64,000 bases of DNA from Pseudomonas sp. GOM6 (GCF_029537485.1 NZ_JARPUS010000005.1:186001-250000); one strand, 5' to 3'. Positions 15,637 through 24,708 are shown, numbered from the stretch's first letter. Numbers and translations: made by a program. The notes: a model not told the origin generated them from the sequence alone.

Positions 15637-15951
15637 ATGACGAACACAGCAGGCGCCCGAACACCATGGGGCATTGCTCAACGCTGTGAAGAAATGGCCC
15701 ACGGAATCCTTCGCTACGAAACGGATTCTCACGGTGGCTACTGGCTCTCCCGAGACCGCCGCGATGTAGTCCTGGCCAGCCTAGGGTTCGAGAAGGAGTG
15801 GTGGGAGCAGGCCGATGAGGCCCGCCTTGTGGACTTCGTATTTGCTGAGGAGCTCGGCATCCTCAATCCCCACGAACCACTAAAGACCCTGGGCGAGCTC
15901 GTTAATGCCCTGCGGGCTGAATACGAAGCTCAGAAGGAGGCAGGTCGATGA
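15637..15951 (+). CDS. DUF7007-like hypothetical protein, 104 aa
   Basis: ATG at MTNTAGARTPWGIAQRCEE with GAAAGGGG upstream. The motif TDSHGGYWLSRDRRDVV resembles the SHGG...LS region of DUF7007-type plasmid/phage proteins whose function is unknown. C-terminal helix ALRAEYEAQKEAGR. Stop overlaps the next start (ATGA). Family match is from memory of the motif only. Confidence 0.6.
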   Translation: MTNTAGARTPWGIAQRCEEMAHGILRYETDSHGGYWLSRDRRDVVLASLGFEKEWWEQADEARLVDFVFAEELGILNPHEPLKTLGELVNALRAEYEAQKEAGR

Positions 15952-16082
15952 GTAAGGTCCAGGCCTTTCTAGCTGAGAAAGACGCGCTCATCCTGGGCTT
16001 GAATGCTGAACCAATCCCCGCCAAGGTCATGTCCTGGCTTCAAGGGCAGGGCATTGTCGAGAAGCCTGTCCAGTCGCATTGA
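15948..16082 (+). CDS. Very small hypothetical protein, 44 aa
   Basis: ATG overlaps the previous gene's stop (ATGA) and the region GAAGGAGGCAGGTCG gives a strong SD. Reads MSKVQAFLAEKDALILGLNA, then IPAKVMSWLQGQGIVEKPVQSH. Translational coupling makes it credible despite its size. Function unknown. Confidence 0.55.
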   Translation: MSKVQAFLAEKDALILGLNAEPIPAKVMSWLQGQGIVEKPVQSH

Positions 16083-16188
16083 GCGTCTCGCCAAAGATTC
16101 ACCCGAACTCTGCACCGGCGGCTTGCACTTCATGGCTTCCATGAGACGGTGGGTCCATCACCGAAACATGAACACCAGGGAGCCGCTC

Positions 16189-16581
16189 ATGAGCGCAGCC
16201 ACACACAACAAGCCGATGACTGTCCTGAAGGGCGGCCTGATCGACGAATACAACGCTGATGGTCAATACAACTACAGCGGGCACGTAGAGGCTCAGCTGC
16301 AGGCTTTGGAGAAGTTGAATGCGCCGGTGGCTGCCCCTCTGCGCGAGCGCTTCGATAAGCTTCGTGGCGGACGCTGGTCCGGTGAGGACCACGTCAACAA
16401 GGTCGCCAAGGACGTATCCGAGGCGCTGAACAAGTTGGCGCCGGATGGCCTGTACTTCGGTACGCCGCGCTACAACTCGAACATGGCCGGGTTCTGGCCG
16501 GCTGAATGGGAGCGGGCTGGCGGCCCAATGGATAGCGTTGCCCGCAGCCACGGCGCGTGTGTGATTGGCCATGCAGCCTAA
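16189..16581 (+). CDS. Hypothetical protein, 130 aa
   Basis: Start at MSAATHNKPMTVLKGG with CAGGGAGCC upstream, not the long frame from 16003. Contains DEYNADGQYNYSGHVEAQL and HVNKVAKDVSEALNKLAPDG. Soluble. A 15-codon frame (ATG at 16592) lies between it and the next gene, ending in TGA that overlaps the next GTG. Function unknown. Confidence 0.6.
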   Translation: MSAATHNKPMTVLKGGLIDEYNADGQYNYSGHVEAQLQALEKLNAPVAAPLRERFDKLRGGRWSGEDHVNKVAKDVSEALNKLAPDGLYFGTPRYNSNMAGFWPAEWERAGGPMDSVARSHGACVIGHAA

Positions 16582-16635
16582 GGTGCCCGCCATGCACGAG
16601 AAAGTGACTGCGTACCTGGCGGGGATTCTCTTTAC

Positions 16636-16932
16636 GTGATCACTGGTAACCACTGCCGAGTGCTTACGGTTGATATGGCCTTGCTCGACGCGCTCTGTTG
16701 GGTGCGTCAGACAGTGTTCCCGGCGGACTTGGAGGCGGGTCTAATCGCTAATGGCGCTACTCCTGAGCAGGCTGAGGAAATAGCGTTCGCATTCAAGTTG
16801 ACCCCTGATCGGGACATCCTCAAATTCTACGAGAGCTACGCCTATGCGCCGGGGAATGCTGAGTGGAAGGCACTCCTGGCGCGGGTAATACAGTCCAGGG
16901 TGAGCGAGTTTAGCCGCTACCCTGGAGCCTGA
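16636..16932 (+). CDS. Hypothetical protein, 98 aa
   Basis: GTG start overlapping the stop of a 15-codon upstream frame (GTGA), with GGCGGGG upstream; an internal ATG at 16675 is an alternative. Helical (LEAGLIANGATPEQAEEIAF). Converges on the large secreted protein gene at 16987. Function unknown. Confidence 0.5.
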   Translation: MITGNHCRVLTVDMALLDALCWVRQTVFPADLEAGLIANGATPEQAEEIAFAFKLTPDRDILKFYESYAYAPGNAEWKALLARVIQSRVSEFSRYPGA

Positions 16933-16986
16933 TCGCGCCAGCAACTACTTCCCCCCCTGGAGCCTCTGATGGCCACGGCTGCAGGC

Positions 16987-18504
16987 TCAGGGGATTACCT
17001 TGATCTTGATTGTCTGCGGCATCCCTTCCAGCACTTTGAACTCCAGCGTCGCTCCGGGTGTGGGTGCGTCATTAACTGGGTTGACCGTTATAGAAACCGT
17101 TGCTGGGCTAGACCAGGCGCCGCTTGAGTCCTGTGCCCTATAGGTGAGGGATGTCGTGCCGTTCCAGTCGGCTGCTGGCTTAAACGAGAGGCTGGTCCCG
17201 ACTATGGTTCCAGCACCAGCGCCGCCTGAAGGCTGAGCGACCACCTCAAACTTGGTTGGGGTGGGGGAGTCGATATCAGTGGCGCTGAGCGTGATCGTCG
17301 ACGAAGTATCTTCTGCCATTGTCATCGATCGAGCAGCGACCACCGGTGCGTCGTTGACTGCTGAGACGGTTATGGTGACTTTCTGGGTGCCGGAGACGGC
17401 ACCTTTGGAGTCCCGTACTCGATAGGTCAAGGTTGTCATCCCGTACCAGTTGGCCGCTGGTGTGAATCGCAAGATTGCACCGCTGATGGTTGCAGAGCCA
17501 TGAGCTGCGTTTGGTGGGCTTACGATCTCCCATGTATGGCTGTCGCCCTCGTAGCTCAGATCCACGTCAGTCACGGTCAGCGTAATCTGGCCGGCCGTGT
17601 CCTCGGGTGTGGTCATCGTGCGGTCCGTGGTGCTCGGTGCGTCGTTGACCGCTGTGACGGTGAAGGTGACCGTGGCTGTGTTTGAAATTGCGCCCTTCGA
17701 ATCGGTCGCCCGGTATTTGAGGGTAGTCTGCCCGTTCCAGTTCGCCGGCGGCGTGTAGGTGAGCTTGTTTCCACTGATTGAGGCTGATCCAGCGCCAGGG
17801 GATGAGACCAGGGCGAAGGTGTGCGAATCCCCCGCGTCGGGGTCAGTAGCGGTCAGGGTAATAGAAGTGCTGCTGTCTTCCTGAAGAGATGCTGAGCGGT
17901 TAGCTACTGCCGGCGCTGTATTAGGGGATTTTAAATAAGAGATTGTTCCGTCACTGAAGTTGGCTCTATATATTTCGCCATTAACAATTGCAATTGGGGC
18001 TACTGCCTGCGGCCGGTTAGTGCTTGAGGGAATAACTTGAGTGACTACCCCGTTGATAATTACGTTCGGAGGCGCCAGTGCCTCCATGTACCCTGGAATT
18101 TTTTCTGTTGTAAGTACGCCGTCAAAATTGGGACTTGAGCAAACTGTAAACGCGTAGTTTGTGGTGTGGTTTGATGGGCTTTGCTGGGTAGAGCGGGTAA
18201 AAGTGTACTTGCCAACAGTGGCAGTGGAATACAGTGGTGGGCTGCCAGTTATAGATGAAACGTGAGTATAAACTTTGTCCTGAATGACAATTGGGATGGT
18301 GAACCCGCTTACCGTCACGTAAACCTCGTTGTAAAAATAGCCGCCGGCCGACCAGCCGTCATTCAGAATTAAATAGCTGCCTGTGTCTGAGTATTTGCAG
18401 ATGGCATAGGCCTGGGTCGTCGCAAGGCAGAGCCAGATGAGGGCGATCCGGAGTACCGTGATTGCGGGCTTCGAGGTTTTTGAGATGTGCATGCTGGCAG
18501 CCAT
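16987..18504 (-). CDS. Secreted tandem-95/cadherin-like repeat protein, 505 aa
   Basis: A signal peptide (ITVLRIALIWLCLATTQAYA) follows the chosen start MAASMHISKTSK. About 200 residues form a unique N-terminal domain with paired cysteines. Then come at least three repeats of about 95 residues with the signature NDAP...EDTS...ITLTATD, PANWNGQTTLKYRATDSKGA. These immunoglobulin-like beta domains (tandem-95, cadherin-like, Ca-binding in relatives) suggest a surface or adhesion role. Paralogues lie at 32716 and 34354. Frame is open to 18663; the upstream part shows no SD or signal. A hairpin GGTCCGC/GCGGACC (18609-18630) lies in its 5' region. Confidence 0.7.
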   Translation of the reverse strand: MAASMHISKTSKPAITVLRIALIWLCLATTQAYAICKYSDTGSYLILNDGWSAGGYFYNEVYVTVSGFTIPIVIQDKVYTHVSSITGSPPLYSTATVGKYTFTRSTQQSPSNHTTNYAFTVCSSPNFDGVLTTEKIPGYMEALAPPNVIINGVVTQVIPSSTNRPQAVAPIAIVNGEIYRANFSDGTISYLKSPNTAPAVANRSASLQEDSSTSITLTATDPDAGDSHTFALVSSPGAGSASISGNKLTYTPPANWNGQTTLKYRATDSKGAISNTATVTFTVTAVNDAPSTTDRTMTTPEDTAGQITLTVTDVDLSYEGDSHTWEIVSPPNAAHGSATISGAILRFTPAANWYGMTTLTYRVRDSKGAVSGTQKVTITVSAVNDAPVVAARSMTMAEDTSSTITLSATDIDSPTPTKFEVVAQPSGGAGAGTIVGTSLSFKPAADWNGTTSLTYRAQDSSGAWSSPATVSITVNPVNDAPTPGATLEFKVLEGMPQTIKIKVIP

Positions 18505-18712
18505 TAGTTTCTTCGTCTCATTTGTATTGTCATGGCAGCAGGTGAAGAGCGATCTCCCTGGCTGCAAGAGCAATCTATTAGCGAAAAAACAAGCGCCACT
18601 GGCAGTTCGGTCCGCTTTAAGGGGCGGACCGGCCTGAAACCGACAAAATAATACTTTTTTCATACTAAAGAACTACACGCCCATATAGCTAAAATGAATG
18701 GGTCAGTGATTT

Positions 18713-19272
18713 CTAATATCGGGCTCTGTTGAAGATGCGTTCAGCCTTCTTTGGACCTAACCCGTGGATGGCCCTGAGATCCTCGATCGAAGCGTTTACG
18801 AAGGCATGTACCGAGCGGAAGTGGTTCAGGATCTTGATGGCTGTTGTAGGGCCGACGCCTGGTAGACCCTCGATAGCGAAAAGGGCTTCGCCGCGGCCGG
18901 GAGCAACCTTGCCACGTCGAAAGGCAACGTCGTACCCCAGCCCGTTCTGCGCATGCGTGCCCATGCGATACAGCAGGCCGGCCGCGGCAGCGTCTCCTTC
19001 ACGTACATGACGTTGCAGCCGACGATGGCCACCAGGTAGGAGATTGCGCCGTCGATAGCTTCGCGTGAGATGGCTTATCTGGTGCCGTATACATCGCCCT
19101 TGATGAAGCCCTGGGCGGTCTTTCTTTCAACGGCTATATCGGCGCTGAGGACGTAATCGCCTGTTTCCAGTTCAACGACCTGCACCTTTGCCCCCATGGC
19201 CTTGAGGCGCTCCAGGATCCCAGAGCGGGATTCGCGCATGTCGGCAAGAATCGTCACGTCAGTTTCGGACAT
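18713..19272 (-). pseudogene. Decayed ERCC4-type nuclease with helix-hairpin-helix tail
   Basis: The N-terminal part (19272 down) reads TILADMRESRSGILERLKAM and VELETGDYVLSADIAVERK, the ERCC4 nuclease core (metal site including ERK). It then jumps to KGDVYGTR and a TAA, with about 30 residues of the usual family missing. The same frame resumes as AISREAIDGAISYLVAIVG. It then needs a one-base shift near 18975 to continue GLLYRMGTHAQNGLGYDVAF and two helix-hairpin-helix motifs (IEGLPGVGPTTAIKIL, IHGLGPKKAERIF). Deletion, nonsense codon and frameshift together indicate a true pseudogene of a structure-specific endonuclease. Confidence 0.75.
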
Positions 19273-19417
19273 CTACGTTGCTCCGTGCATGTGCTGGGGG
19301 CGTAAATCCTTGATTTTGGTGGTGGGACTGGCCAGCACTGAGGAAAGTGCGAGGTATGCAGCTGCCCGTCGCCGGCATAAGACTCGATCACACCACGTCA
19401 ACGGGACTCAAATTTTG

Positions 19418-19966
19418 TTATGCAAGGATTGGGTGCTCGTGCGGGTAGCGCTGAGTATGCATCGAAACAAGCCTTCCTACCTGTTCGGCTAGGTCGTTCT
19501 CATCCAGGACATCTGGTGAGCCCACCAGCATGGGCTTGAAAATGCGAGTATTGCGAGGAGCAACCCAGTCACAGATCAGGAAATGCAGGCCGCTAACCTG
19601 GTTAAGTGGGGGCATGATCTCCCATGTTTTAGTGTGACAGGCATACTCCAGAAGGAGCTGGTGAAGGGTAGGAATTTCTCTGAAGCGCTCTTCATTACTG
19701 CTCAGTCTGTCGAAACTGGATATACAGGATGTCAATGCGTCGACAGGTGAAACCCCTACTTGTCTGGGGCGGGTTTTCGGGTTGGTGCACGCACGATAAC
19801 CCTCAATGGAGACTTGGGAGATCACACGGATGCCCTCTGTGGGGCTGATTGAGTACAGCCACAGAGGCGTTACGGTATTGCCTCCTCCGTCCACATGAAA
19901 ATGGTGGCCTGCATTTTTGAGGGACTGCTCAAAACGGTTCTTTGCTGCCTTTTGAATATCGTCCAA
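19418..19966 (-). CDS. Hypothetical protein, 182 aa
   Basis: TTG start (LDDIQKAAKNRFEQSLK) with AAGGACTATGACTC upstream. A soluble protein with few recognisable motifs (WLYSISPTEGIRVISQVSIE, HFLICDWVAPRNTRIF). It lies just upstream of the ERCC4 remnant on the same strand with a 145-base gap. Function unknown. Confidence 0.5.
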   Translation of the reverse strand: MDDIQKAAKNRFEQSLKNAGHHFHVDGGGNTVTPLWLYSISPTEGIRVISQVSIEGYRACTNPKTRPRQVGVSPVDALTSCISSFDRLSSNEERFREIPTLHQLLLEYACHTKTWEIMPPLNQVSGLHFLICDWVAPRNTRIFKPMLVGSPDVLDENDLAEQVGRLVSMHTQRYPHEHPILA

Positions 19967-20068
19967 GAGTCATAGTCCTTTCAGTTATGTGGGCGTGTTG
20001 GAAGTCACGCCTCACCCTCTCACGCCAACCCAGAATGCAACTGGTGGGCGTCCTAGGTCGGCCGGCGA

Positions 20069-20530
20069 CTAGGGCGTTATGAGTCCGGCAAGTGGAAGGC
20101 CCTCTGTCAGCACCAGGGTGTATGTGCCGTGTGGATCCAGCATTTGGATTCCACTCTGTCCATCCGGCCCGACCAGGTCGGAGGGCATCACAACGCTGGT
20201 CTTGCCCCCACAATTTATGAGTGCGCCCGGAGTTGAGAGGAGGCGCCTATCGACCCATTTTGTCGGTACAGAAACATCACAGCGGCCTGCCAGGCGTTCG
20301 GCGAATGGCTTATTCGGGAAGCCTGGCACGGAGATAGGGAGCGTCACGGGGCCGTGCAAATCGTCGGCAGCCGTTCTGACCTCGAAGCTGATGGCAGTGC
20401 CGGCCGGGACGACCGCCTCCGCGGGGAAAGTTACTTCTGACCCGAGCTTGAGCTCATAAACTTTGCTGGCGCCCAGTCCTACCATCACCAGCAAAGCGCT
20501 TGCTGGCAGCATCTTTTTCCATATCGACAT
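20069..20530 (-). CDS. Signal-anchored periplasmic hypothetical protein, 153 aa
   Basis: Start at MSIWKKMLPASALLVMVGLG, a signal anchor or signal peptide, after which the chain is beta-rich (SEVTFPAEAVVPAGTAISFE, GTYTLVLTEGLPLAG) with two cysteines (GRCDV, INCGG) that could form a disulfide. Likely periplasmic. The upstream frame to 20611 has no SD. Function unknown. Confidence 0.6.
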   Translation of the reverse strand: MSIWKKMLPASALLVMVGLGASKVYELKLGSEVTFPAEAVVPAGTAISFEVRTAADDLHGPVTLPISVPGFPNKPFAERLAGRCDVSVPTKWVDRRLLSTPGALINCGGKTSVVMPSDLVGPDGQSGIQMLDPHGTYTLVLTEGLPLAGLITP

Positions 20531-20842
20531 GCGTGCACCATCTCTGTTGGTTTGACCAATGGTCATGTGAATGTCCATGCGACCATTTTCACCCACCCTA
20601 ATGCAATGCAAGGTGGTAAGAGTCTCTCTGGAGTGAAGGCCGTCGCCTTCCGTTGCATTACAGGGAACTGGGGCATGCTGAAATAGTCGATCTGAATGCT
20701 TCTGTCATCTGCAGGCGTCGATCGAAGTTTGGGCCTTAATCCGGGCCAAAATAGCCACCCCTTTGCCAATGGGTCGGTAGCATTGGCACTCATGGTGGCG
20801 CCAACTGAGCACCGGCGCCTGGGTCGATAAGGAAGGTCCTAA

Positions 20843-21334
20843 GTGAACACTCAAACAACATCTCAACAGCAGAACCCGCCTTTGGTTGAGGTGCCGGCAC
20901 ACCAGGTGCTCCAGGGTGCGCCGCGTGAGTACAACAGCCGCGAGGCTGACAAGTTCGTTGTTCGGATGCCCGATGCCCTGCATTCCAAGCTGACGCAGCT
21001 TTCCACGGACAATTTTCGCAGCTTGAACTCTGAGGTCCTGGCTGCGATTGAGCTGGGATTGAAGAAGAACGTTCGCACTCAGATCATCTTCAGCCTTCTC
21101 AAAGAGTCGCCCTTGGCCGCTGAGGTCGAGGCGGCAGCCAAGGCCGTTGATCTGACCTCCGGCCGGATACGCAAATTCATTCTTCGGCTGCCTGACGACT
21201 GGCGTGGGGCAATCACATCCGTCGCGCCCGCATCGAGCATGAATGCCTGGGTCGTTGATTGCCTTCGCGAGTGGGTCACCACACAGCATCAGATCGAGCT
21301 GCTGCTTACTTCCAAAGGCCGTGGGGCTGCGTAA
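20843..21334 (+). CDS. Tandem ribbon-helix-helix (Arc-like) DNA-binding protein, 163 aa
   Basis: GTG start with AGGAAGGTCC upstream. Two copies of the Arc/MetJ fold are visible. Residues about 36-72 read DKFVVRMPDALHSKL...NSEVLAAIELGL; residues about 112-148 read RKFILRLPDDWRGAI...SSMNAWVVDCLREWV. Each copy offers a beta strand that reads DNA as a pair, so one chain may form a pseudo-dimer. A disordered 30-residue head precedes. Probable transcriptional regulator of nearby or plasmid-wide genes; no obvious partner. Confidence 0.75.
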   Translation: MNTQTTSQQQNPPLVEVPAHQVLQGAPREYNSREADKFVVRMPDALHSKLTQLSTDNFRSLNSEVLAAIELGLKKNVRTQIIFSLLKESPLAAEVEAAAKAVDLTSGRIRKFILRLPDDWRGAITSVAPASSMNAWVVDCLREWVTTQHQIELLLTSKGRGAA

Positions 21335-21396
21335 GCTGACCCTACGGTAATCTTCGCCATTGCGGCAGGGCAGGCCATCCGGTGCTGGTGCCCTGG

Positions 21397-21999
21397 TCAG
21401 CTAGGAAAGAAGTCCCGAATATCCGCGAAGGTCTCGTGCAGGAATGTGCCGGTAAAGGCGAGATTGAGGTCCTGCAGGTTGAGCATCGTGACGTGACTTT
21501 GCTCAGGCGGAATTGCTGGATTGCAGAAGTAGGGCGTGTCGGCCATGTTGAACATCAGGCGACAGGCCATTGGGCGGGCGCTATAGACGCTGCATGAGCC
21601 CTTCTTAAGGAAGGGGCAGGGTTTCCGGAAGTAGTGAGCTGTCTCTTCACGAGAATGCCTGGCTGTGACCTTTGCCAGCTTCCTCCCACTCGCCTCGGCG
21701 AGCATCTGTGCCTCTGTGTGGCTGATCGTTGTGGGGATGTGACAGCAATGACTGCACTTTGCCCTGCAGGCAGCGTAAGGCGTGGCTGCCTTACTGAGTT
21801 TGTCAGCCACCTTCAGGGCCTTAGCCAGCCTTCCCTTGCTTGAAATCGGCAGCTGCAGAGCCGCAAGAAACTCGTCCCGGTAGCCGTGCAGCTGCCCGGT
21901 AGCGTTTAGAAGGCTAAGGTTTCTGTCTGCTTGCTGCTCTACCTCTGCAGGAGAGGGAGGGAGCTCGACGGCTGATATCAAAACAGGGGTCTGGGTCAT
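21397..21999 (-). CDS. YkgJ-family cysteine cluster protein, 200 aa
   Basis: Residues about 78-88 hold CRAKCSHCCHIP (CxxxCxxCC), then CPFLKKGSCSVYSARPMACR, the cysteine layout of the YkgJ family (UPF0153), presumed to bind Zn or an Fe-S cluster. The N-terminus is a helical extension. Function of the family is not established; some members are linked to redox or metal handling. Cytoplasmic. Confidence 0.85.
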   Translation of the reverse strand: MTQTPVLISAVELPPSPAEVEQQADRNLSLLNATGQLHGYRDEFLAALQLPISSKGRLAKALKVADKLSKAATPYAACRAKCSHCCHIPTTISHTEAQMLAEASGRKLAKVTARHSREETAHYFRKPCPFLKKGSCSVYSARPMACRLMFNMADTPYFCNPAIPPEQSHVTMLNLQDLNLAFTGTFLHETFADIRDFFPS

Positions 22000-22076
22000 T
22001 CCGGGCGTTACAGCGGTTTGGGTGAGCGTGCTTCCCTCTGGCGAGGGAAGGGGCAGTAGACATGGAGGGTAACCGA

Positions 22077-22337
22077 TTACAGCATGATGCCCTTGACCTT
22101 TTGCTGGCGACCTTGAGGTTGTTCGGCGGCGTTAGGCAGACTGGGCTCGATCCACTGGCATACAGGCGTTCCAGCCACTGTTTGGCAGTTCGGGACGATA
22201 ATAACCTGTTGGGTAAACACCTGGGTCGATTGGCCATTTCCCGATTGCTTGCTCGGCTGGGGGGTTGCAGAGCAGCCAGTCGCCAGGGCTGCTGCCATGA
22301 TGATCTGAGCGAGAGCGATGCGGGACAGGGTTTTCAT
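22077..22337 (-). CDS. Small lipoprotein, 86 aa
   Basis: Start at MKTLSRIALAQIIMAAALAT followed by GC, a signal peptide with lipobox ALATGC, so the mature chain starts at the cysteine and is anchored in a membrane. The mature part is short, Gln-rich and has two cysteines (VPNCQTVAGTPVCQW). SD AGAGGAT. Function unknown; small lipoproteins on plasmids are often entry-exclusion or stress factors, which is only a possibility here. Confidence 0.7.
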   Translation of the reverse strand: MKTLSRIALAQIIMAAALATGCSATPQPSKQSGNGQSTQVFTQQVIIVPNCQTVAGTPVCQWIEPSLPNAAEQPQGRQQKVKGIML

Positions 22338-22452
22338 GCTAGTGATCCTCTGAAGGGCGGAAGGCGTTGCGCCTCGATATGAACAGGCTCGCATGTTTTC
22401 CAGGTATGCAAGCTGGCACTGGCTGCGGTGCGTTGACCGACTCTCGGGGATG

Positions 22453-22478
22453 AAAAAAACCGGCCACATGGGCCGGTC
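22453..22478 (-). terminator. Rho-independent terminator of the NfeD/SPFH operon
   Basis: On the minus strand GACCGGCCCATGTGGCCGG is followed by seven T, right after the NfeD-like gene's stop at 22483. Confidence 0.85.
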
Positions 22479-22482
22479 TGTT

Positions 22483-22941
22483 TCACTTGTGAGCCTGGAC
22501 TGGCTCAACGATGAGCTTCATCGCTTCAACCCTGGTCACCTTGACCATCTCTCCGGCCTGCACGTCAGGGCCGCTCGCTGGCCAAACACCGTCGCCGGCG
22601 CGGACCCGGCCGTGGCCATTCTTGATCTCCTCGAAGACCTCGAACGTACGGCCGATGAGCTTCGATTCAGGAGCGTTCAGCGATTGCTCGGCATACCGCC
22701 GAGGCATGCGCTTCAGCGCCTGCTTGCCGACGATCCCGTTCACAACGGAAAGTATGCCCAAGAGGAACAGCTGAACCTCCCAGCCAATCGCCGGCGCCAC
22801 GGCGATTACCAGGCCCAGCAGGAACGCTGCAATGGCGATCCAGAGCAGGACCCCGGTGGCCAGCATCAAGTCGACGATGAACAAAGCGACGGCGAAGGAG
22901 AACCAGTCCCAACAGGACAGGTGGTTCAAGAAGTCGGCCAT
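22483..22941 (-). CDS. NfeD-family membrane protein, 152 aa
   Basis: Two or three N-terminal membrane segments (FSFAVALFIVDLMLATGVLL, AIAAFLLGLVIAVAPAI, LFLLGILSVVNGIVG) and a C-terminal OB-fold domain (IGRTFEVFEEIKNGHGRVRA, VWPASGPDVQAGEMVKVTRV) are the short NfeD layout. NfeD proteins pair with SPFH/stomatin proteins to organise membrane microdomains. Stop of the upstream SPFH gene is 2 bases away, so it is one operon. Confidence 0.9.
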   Translation of the reverse strand: MADFLNHLSCWDWFSFAVALFIVDLMLATGVLLWIAIAAFLLGLVIAVAPAIGWEVQLFLLGILSVVNGIVGKQALKRMPRRYAEQSLNAPESKLIGRTFEVFEEIKNGHGRVRAGDGVWPASGPDVQAGEMVKVTRVEAMKLIVEPVQAHK

Positions 22942-22943
22942 GG

Positions 22944-23867
22944 TCAGCCCTTCTTCTGGCCGTCGAAGGTGGCCCGGACGATTTCGCCGATGCCGCCCAC
23001 GGCGCCGATCATCTGGCTGGCTTCCAGCGGCATCAGCACCACCTTGCTGTTGTTGGCGGATGCCAGCTTACCCAGGGCATCGATGTAACGCTGAGCAACG
23101 AAATAATTCACGGCCTGGACGTTACCGGAGGCGATTGCTTCGGACACCATGCGAGTGGCTTCAGCTTCTGCCTGTGCGGCACGTTCACGAGCCTCGGCTT
23201 CGAGGAATGCCGACGCACGTTCACCTTCAGCTTCGAGGATCTGAGCCTGCTTCTTGCCTTCGGCGGTGAGGATCGCTGCCTGGCGCATACCTTCGGCCTC
23301 CAGGATCTGGGCACGCTTGATCCGTTCAGCCTTCATCTGGCCAGACATGGCGGCCATCAAATCTTCCGGAGGGGTAATGTCGAGAATTTCTACTCGGGTG
23401 ATTTTGATACCCCACGGCGCAGTGGCTTCATCAACGATGCGTAGCAAACGTTCATTTATGCCGTCGCGCTGGCCCAGCATGGCGTCTAATTCGAGCGACC
23501 CCAGCACGGTCCTGATGTTCGTCATGATCAGGTTTCGTATTGCATTGGTGAGGTTGTTCACCTCGTAAGCGGCTTGGGCTGCGTTGATGATCTGGAAGAA
23601 AGCGATAGCGTCGATTTTCACCGTGGCGTTGTCCGCGGTGATCACTTCTTGGGGCGGGATATCGAGCACGTTCTCCATGACGTTGAGCTTTTGCCCGATG
23701 CGGTCCATGAAAGGAACGATGATGTTCAGTCCGGGCTTGAGCGTGGTGGTGTAGCGGCCGAAGCGCTCGACAGTCCACTGGTAACCCTGAGGGACCACTT
23801 TGAAGCCCATGAAGACGATGAAGATCGCCAGGGCCACGAACACGACGATGAAACTTCCAGCTTGCAT
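22944..23867 (-). CDS. SPFH/stomatin-like protein (QmcA type), 307 aa
   Basis: Start at [19 protein letters not shown], favoured by GGAG nine bases upstream over the ATG at 23882. One N-terminal membrane anchor is followed by [20 protein letters not shown] and [16 protein letters not shown], the SPFH domain start. A long Ala/Glu coiled-coil ([20 protein letters not shown]) follows and the C-terminus is IVRATFDG. Forms ring-like membrane assemblies with NfeD partners. Confidence 0.9.
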   Translation of the reverse strand: MQAGSFIVVFVALAIFIVFMGFKVVPQGYQWTVERFGRYTTTLKPGLNIIVPFMDRIGQKLNVMENVLDIPPQEVITADNATVKIDAIAFFQIINAAQAAYEVNNLTNAIRNLIMTNIRTVLGSLELDAMLGQRDGINERLLRIVDEATAPWGIKITRVEILDITPPEDLMAAMSGQMKAERIKRAQILEAEGMRQAAILTAEGKKQAQILEAEGERASAFLEAEARERAAQAEAEATRMVSEAIASGNVQAVNYFVAQRYIDALGKLASANNSKVVLMPLEASQMIGAVGGIGEIVRATFDGQKKG

Positions 23868-24087
23868 TGAGTACTGCTCCATACGGTGGTTTCTGCGGGG
23901 ATTATTGCAAGGCCAGCGTTTGAGCAACGCTCAATCTGGGCCTATCCGGGGGACGAACTGCCGGTGCCATTCGGGTGAGTGGCACCGGCTATAGGGCTAC
24001 AGAACGAAAACCTGCAGGGTCTTCTTCACTGGAACGTAGAAGCCTGTAGGCCCGGCGGTGACTGTTGAGGACGTGCCATTAAGCGGG

Positions 24088-24708
24088 TCATGGAGTGTTG
24101 CGGTACCCGGCAGCGGCAGGGTTACGCTGGCGTACCGCCGCAGAAGTTAATTCTGTCGCTGCCTGCAGCTCGGAAAGCGGAGTAGTGCTGTCGAGCAGCG
24201 CCAAGTCCGAGCTGGAGTGGGCGGTACCGGAGAAGTTCAGGCGCTTGTAGAGCTCCTTCAGGAGGTTCTCGTTTGGCTGGTATTCCAGCTCGAAGCACGG
24301 GAAGACCACGTTATTGAAGCGGCGGCGGCGATCACCGATGGACAGATCGCTGTAGCGGATGCCACCAAATACCTGGAGGTCGTCATTCTTGAAGCGGGCG
24401 ATTGCAGTGATGCGCTGCTGGCCATCAATCAGCCAGCCAGACATAGGCAGATCTCCCTCGTCGTTGTAGTTGCGGCCATTCACCACGTAGTGACCGGTCC
24501 CCAGACCAAGGAAGATGCCTTCGACAAAAGCCACCTGCTGGCGCTCAGACCATACGGCCGGGCGCTGCCATGGCGGAAGCACCAGATTGAGCAGCTGACG
24601 CTCGGCCTCAATGGTGCGATCAGCGCTGGTGCCTTCCCAGAGCATCTCGATGGAGTAGGCACGCTCAATGCCGCGAAGAATAGGGGCTGGTAGGGTGGCG
24701 TAGGCCAT
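24088..24708 (-). CDS. DUF262 (ParB/Srx-like) domain protein, 206 aa
   Basis: LPPWQRPAVWSERQQVAFVE and SGWLIDGQQRITAIARF are the hallmark motifs of DUF262, the ParB/sulfiredoxin-like NTPase/nuclease domain of GmrS-type restriction enzymes. Unlike GmrSD, no DUF1524 HNH domain follows, so this is a stand-alone DUF262. The last 15 residues look ragged: a second minus-strand frame with protein-like content (PLNGTSSTVTAGPTGFYVPV) runs on to a TAG at 23998, hinting at a past frameshift or junction. GTG one codon upstream is an alternative start. Confidence 0.8.
   Translation of the reverse strand: MAYATLPAPILRGIERAYSIEMLWEGTSADRTIEAERQLLNLVLPPWQRPAVWSERQQVAFVEGIFLGLGTGHYVVNGRNYNDEGDLPMSGWLIDGQQRITAIARFKNDDLQVFGGIRYSDLSIGDRRRRFNNVVFPCFELEYQPNENLLKELYKRLNFSGTAHSSSDLALLDSTTPLSELQAATELTSAAVRQRNPAAAGYRNTP

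Noticed and set aside
18609..18663. c-di-GMP (GEMM) riboswitch upstream of the 505-residue secreted protein
   Set aside because: A hairpin and CCTGAAACC-like sequence suggested it, but the conserved GACGCAAAG core and receptor sequence are missing.
22393..23088. 231-codon plus-strand frame over NfeD/SPFH genes
   Set aside because: Opposite two strongly supported genes; content is antisense-type (Arg/Gln/His rich).
23960..23990. GCCGGTGCCA/TGGCACCGGC hairpin as a terminator
   Set aside because: Perfect stem but no U run on either strand; kept only as a note because it lies between genes.
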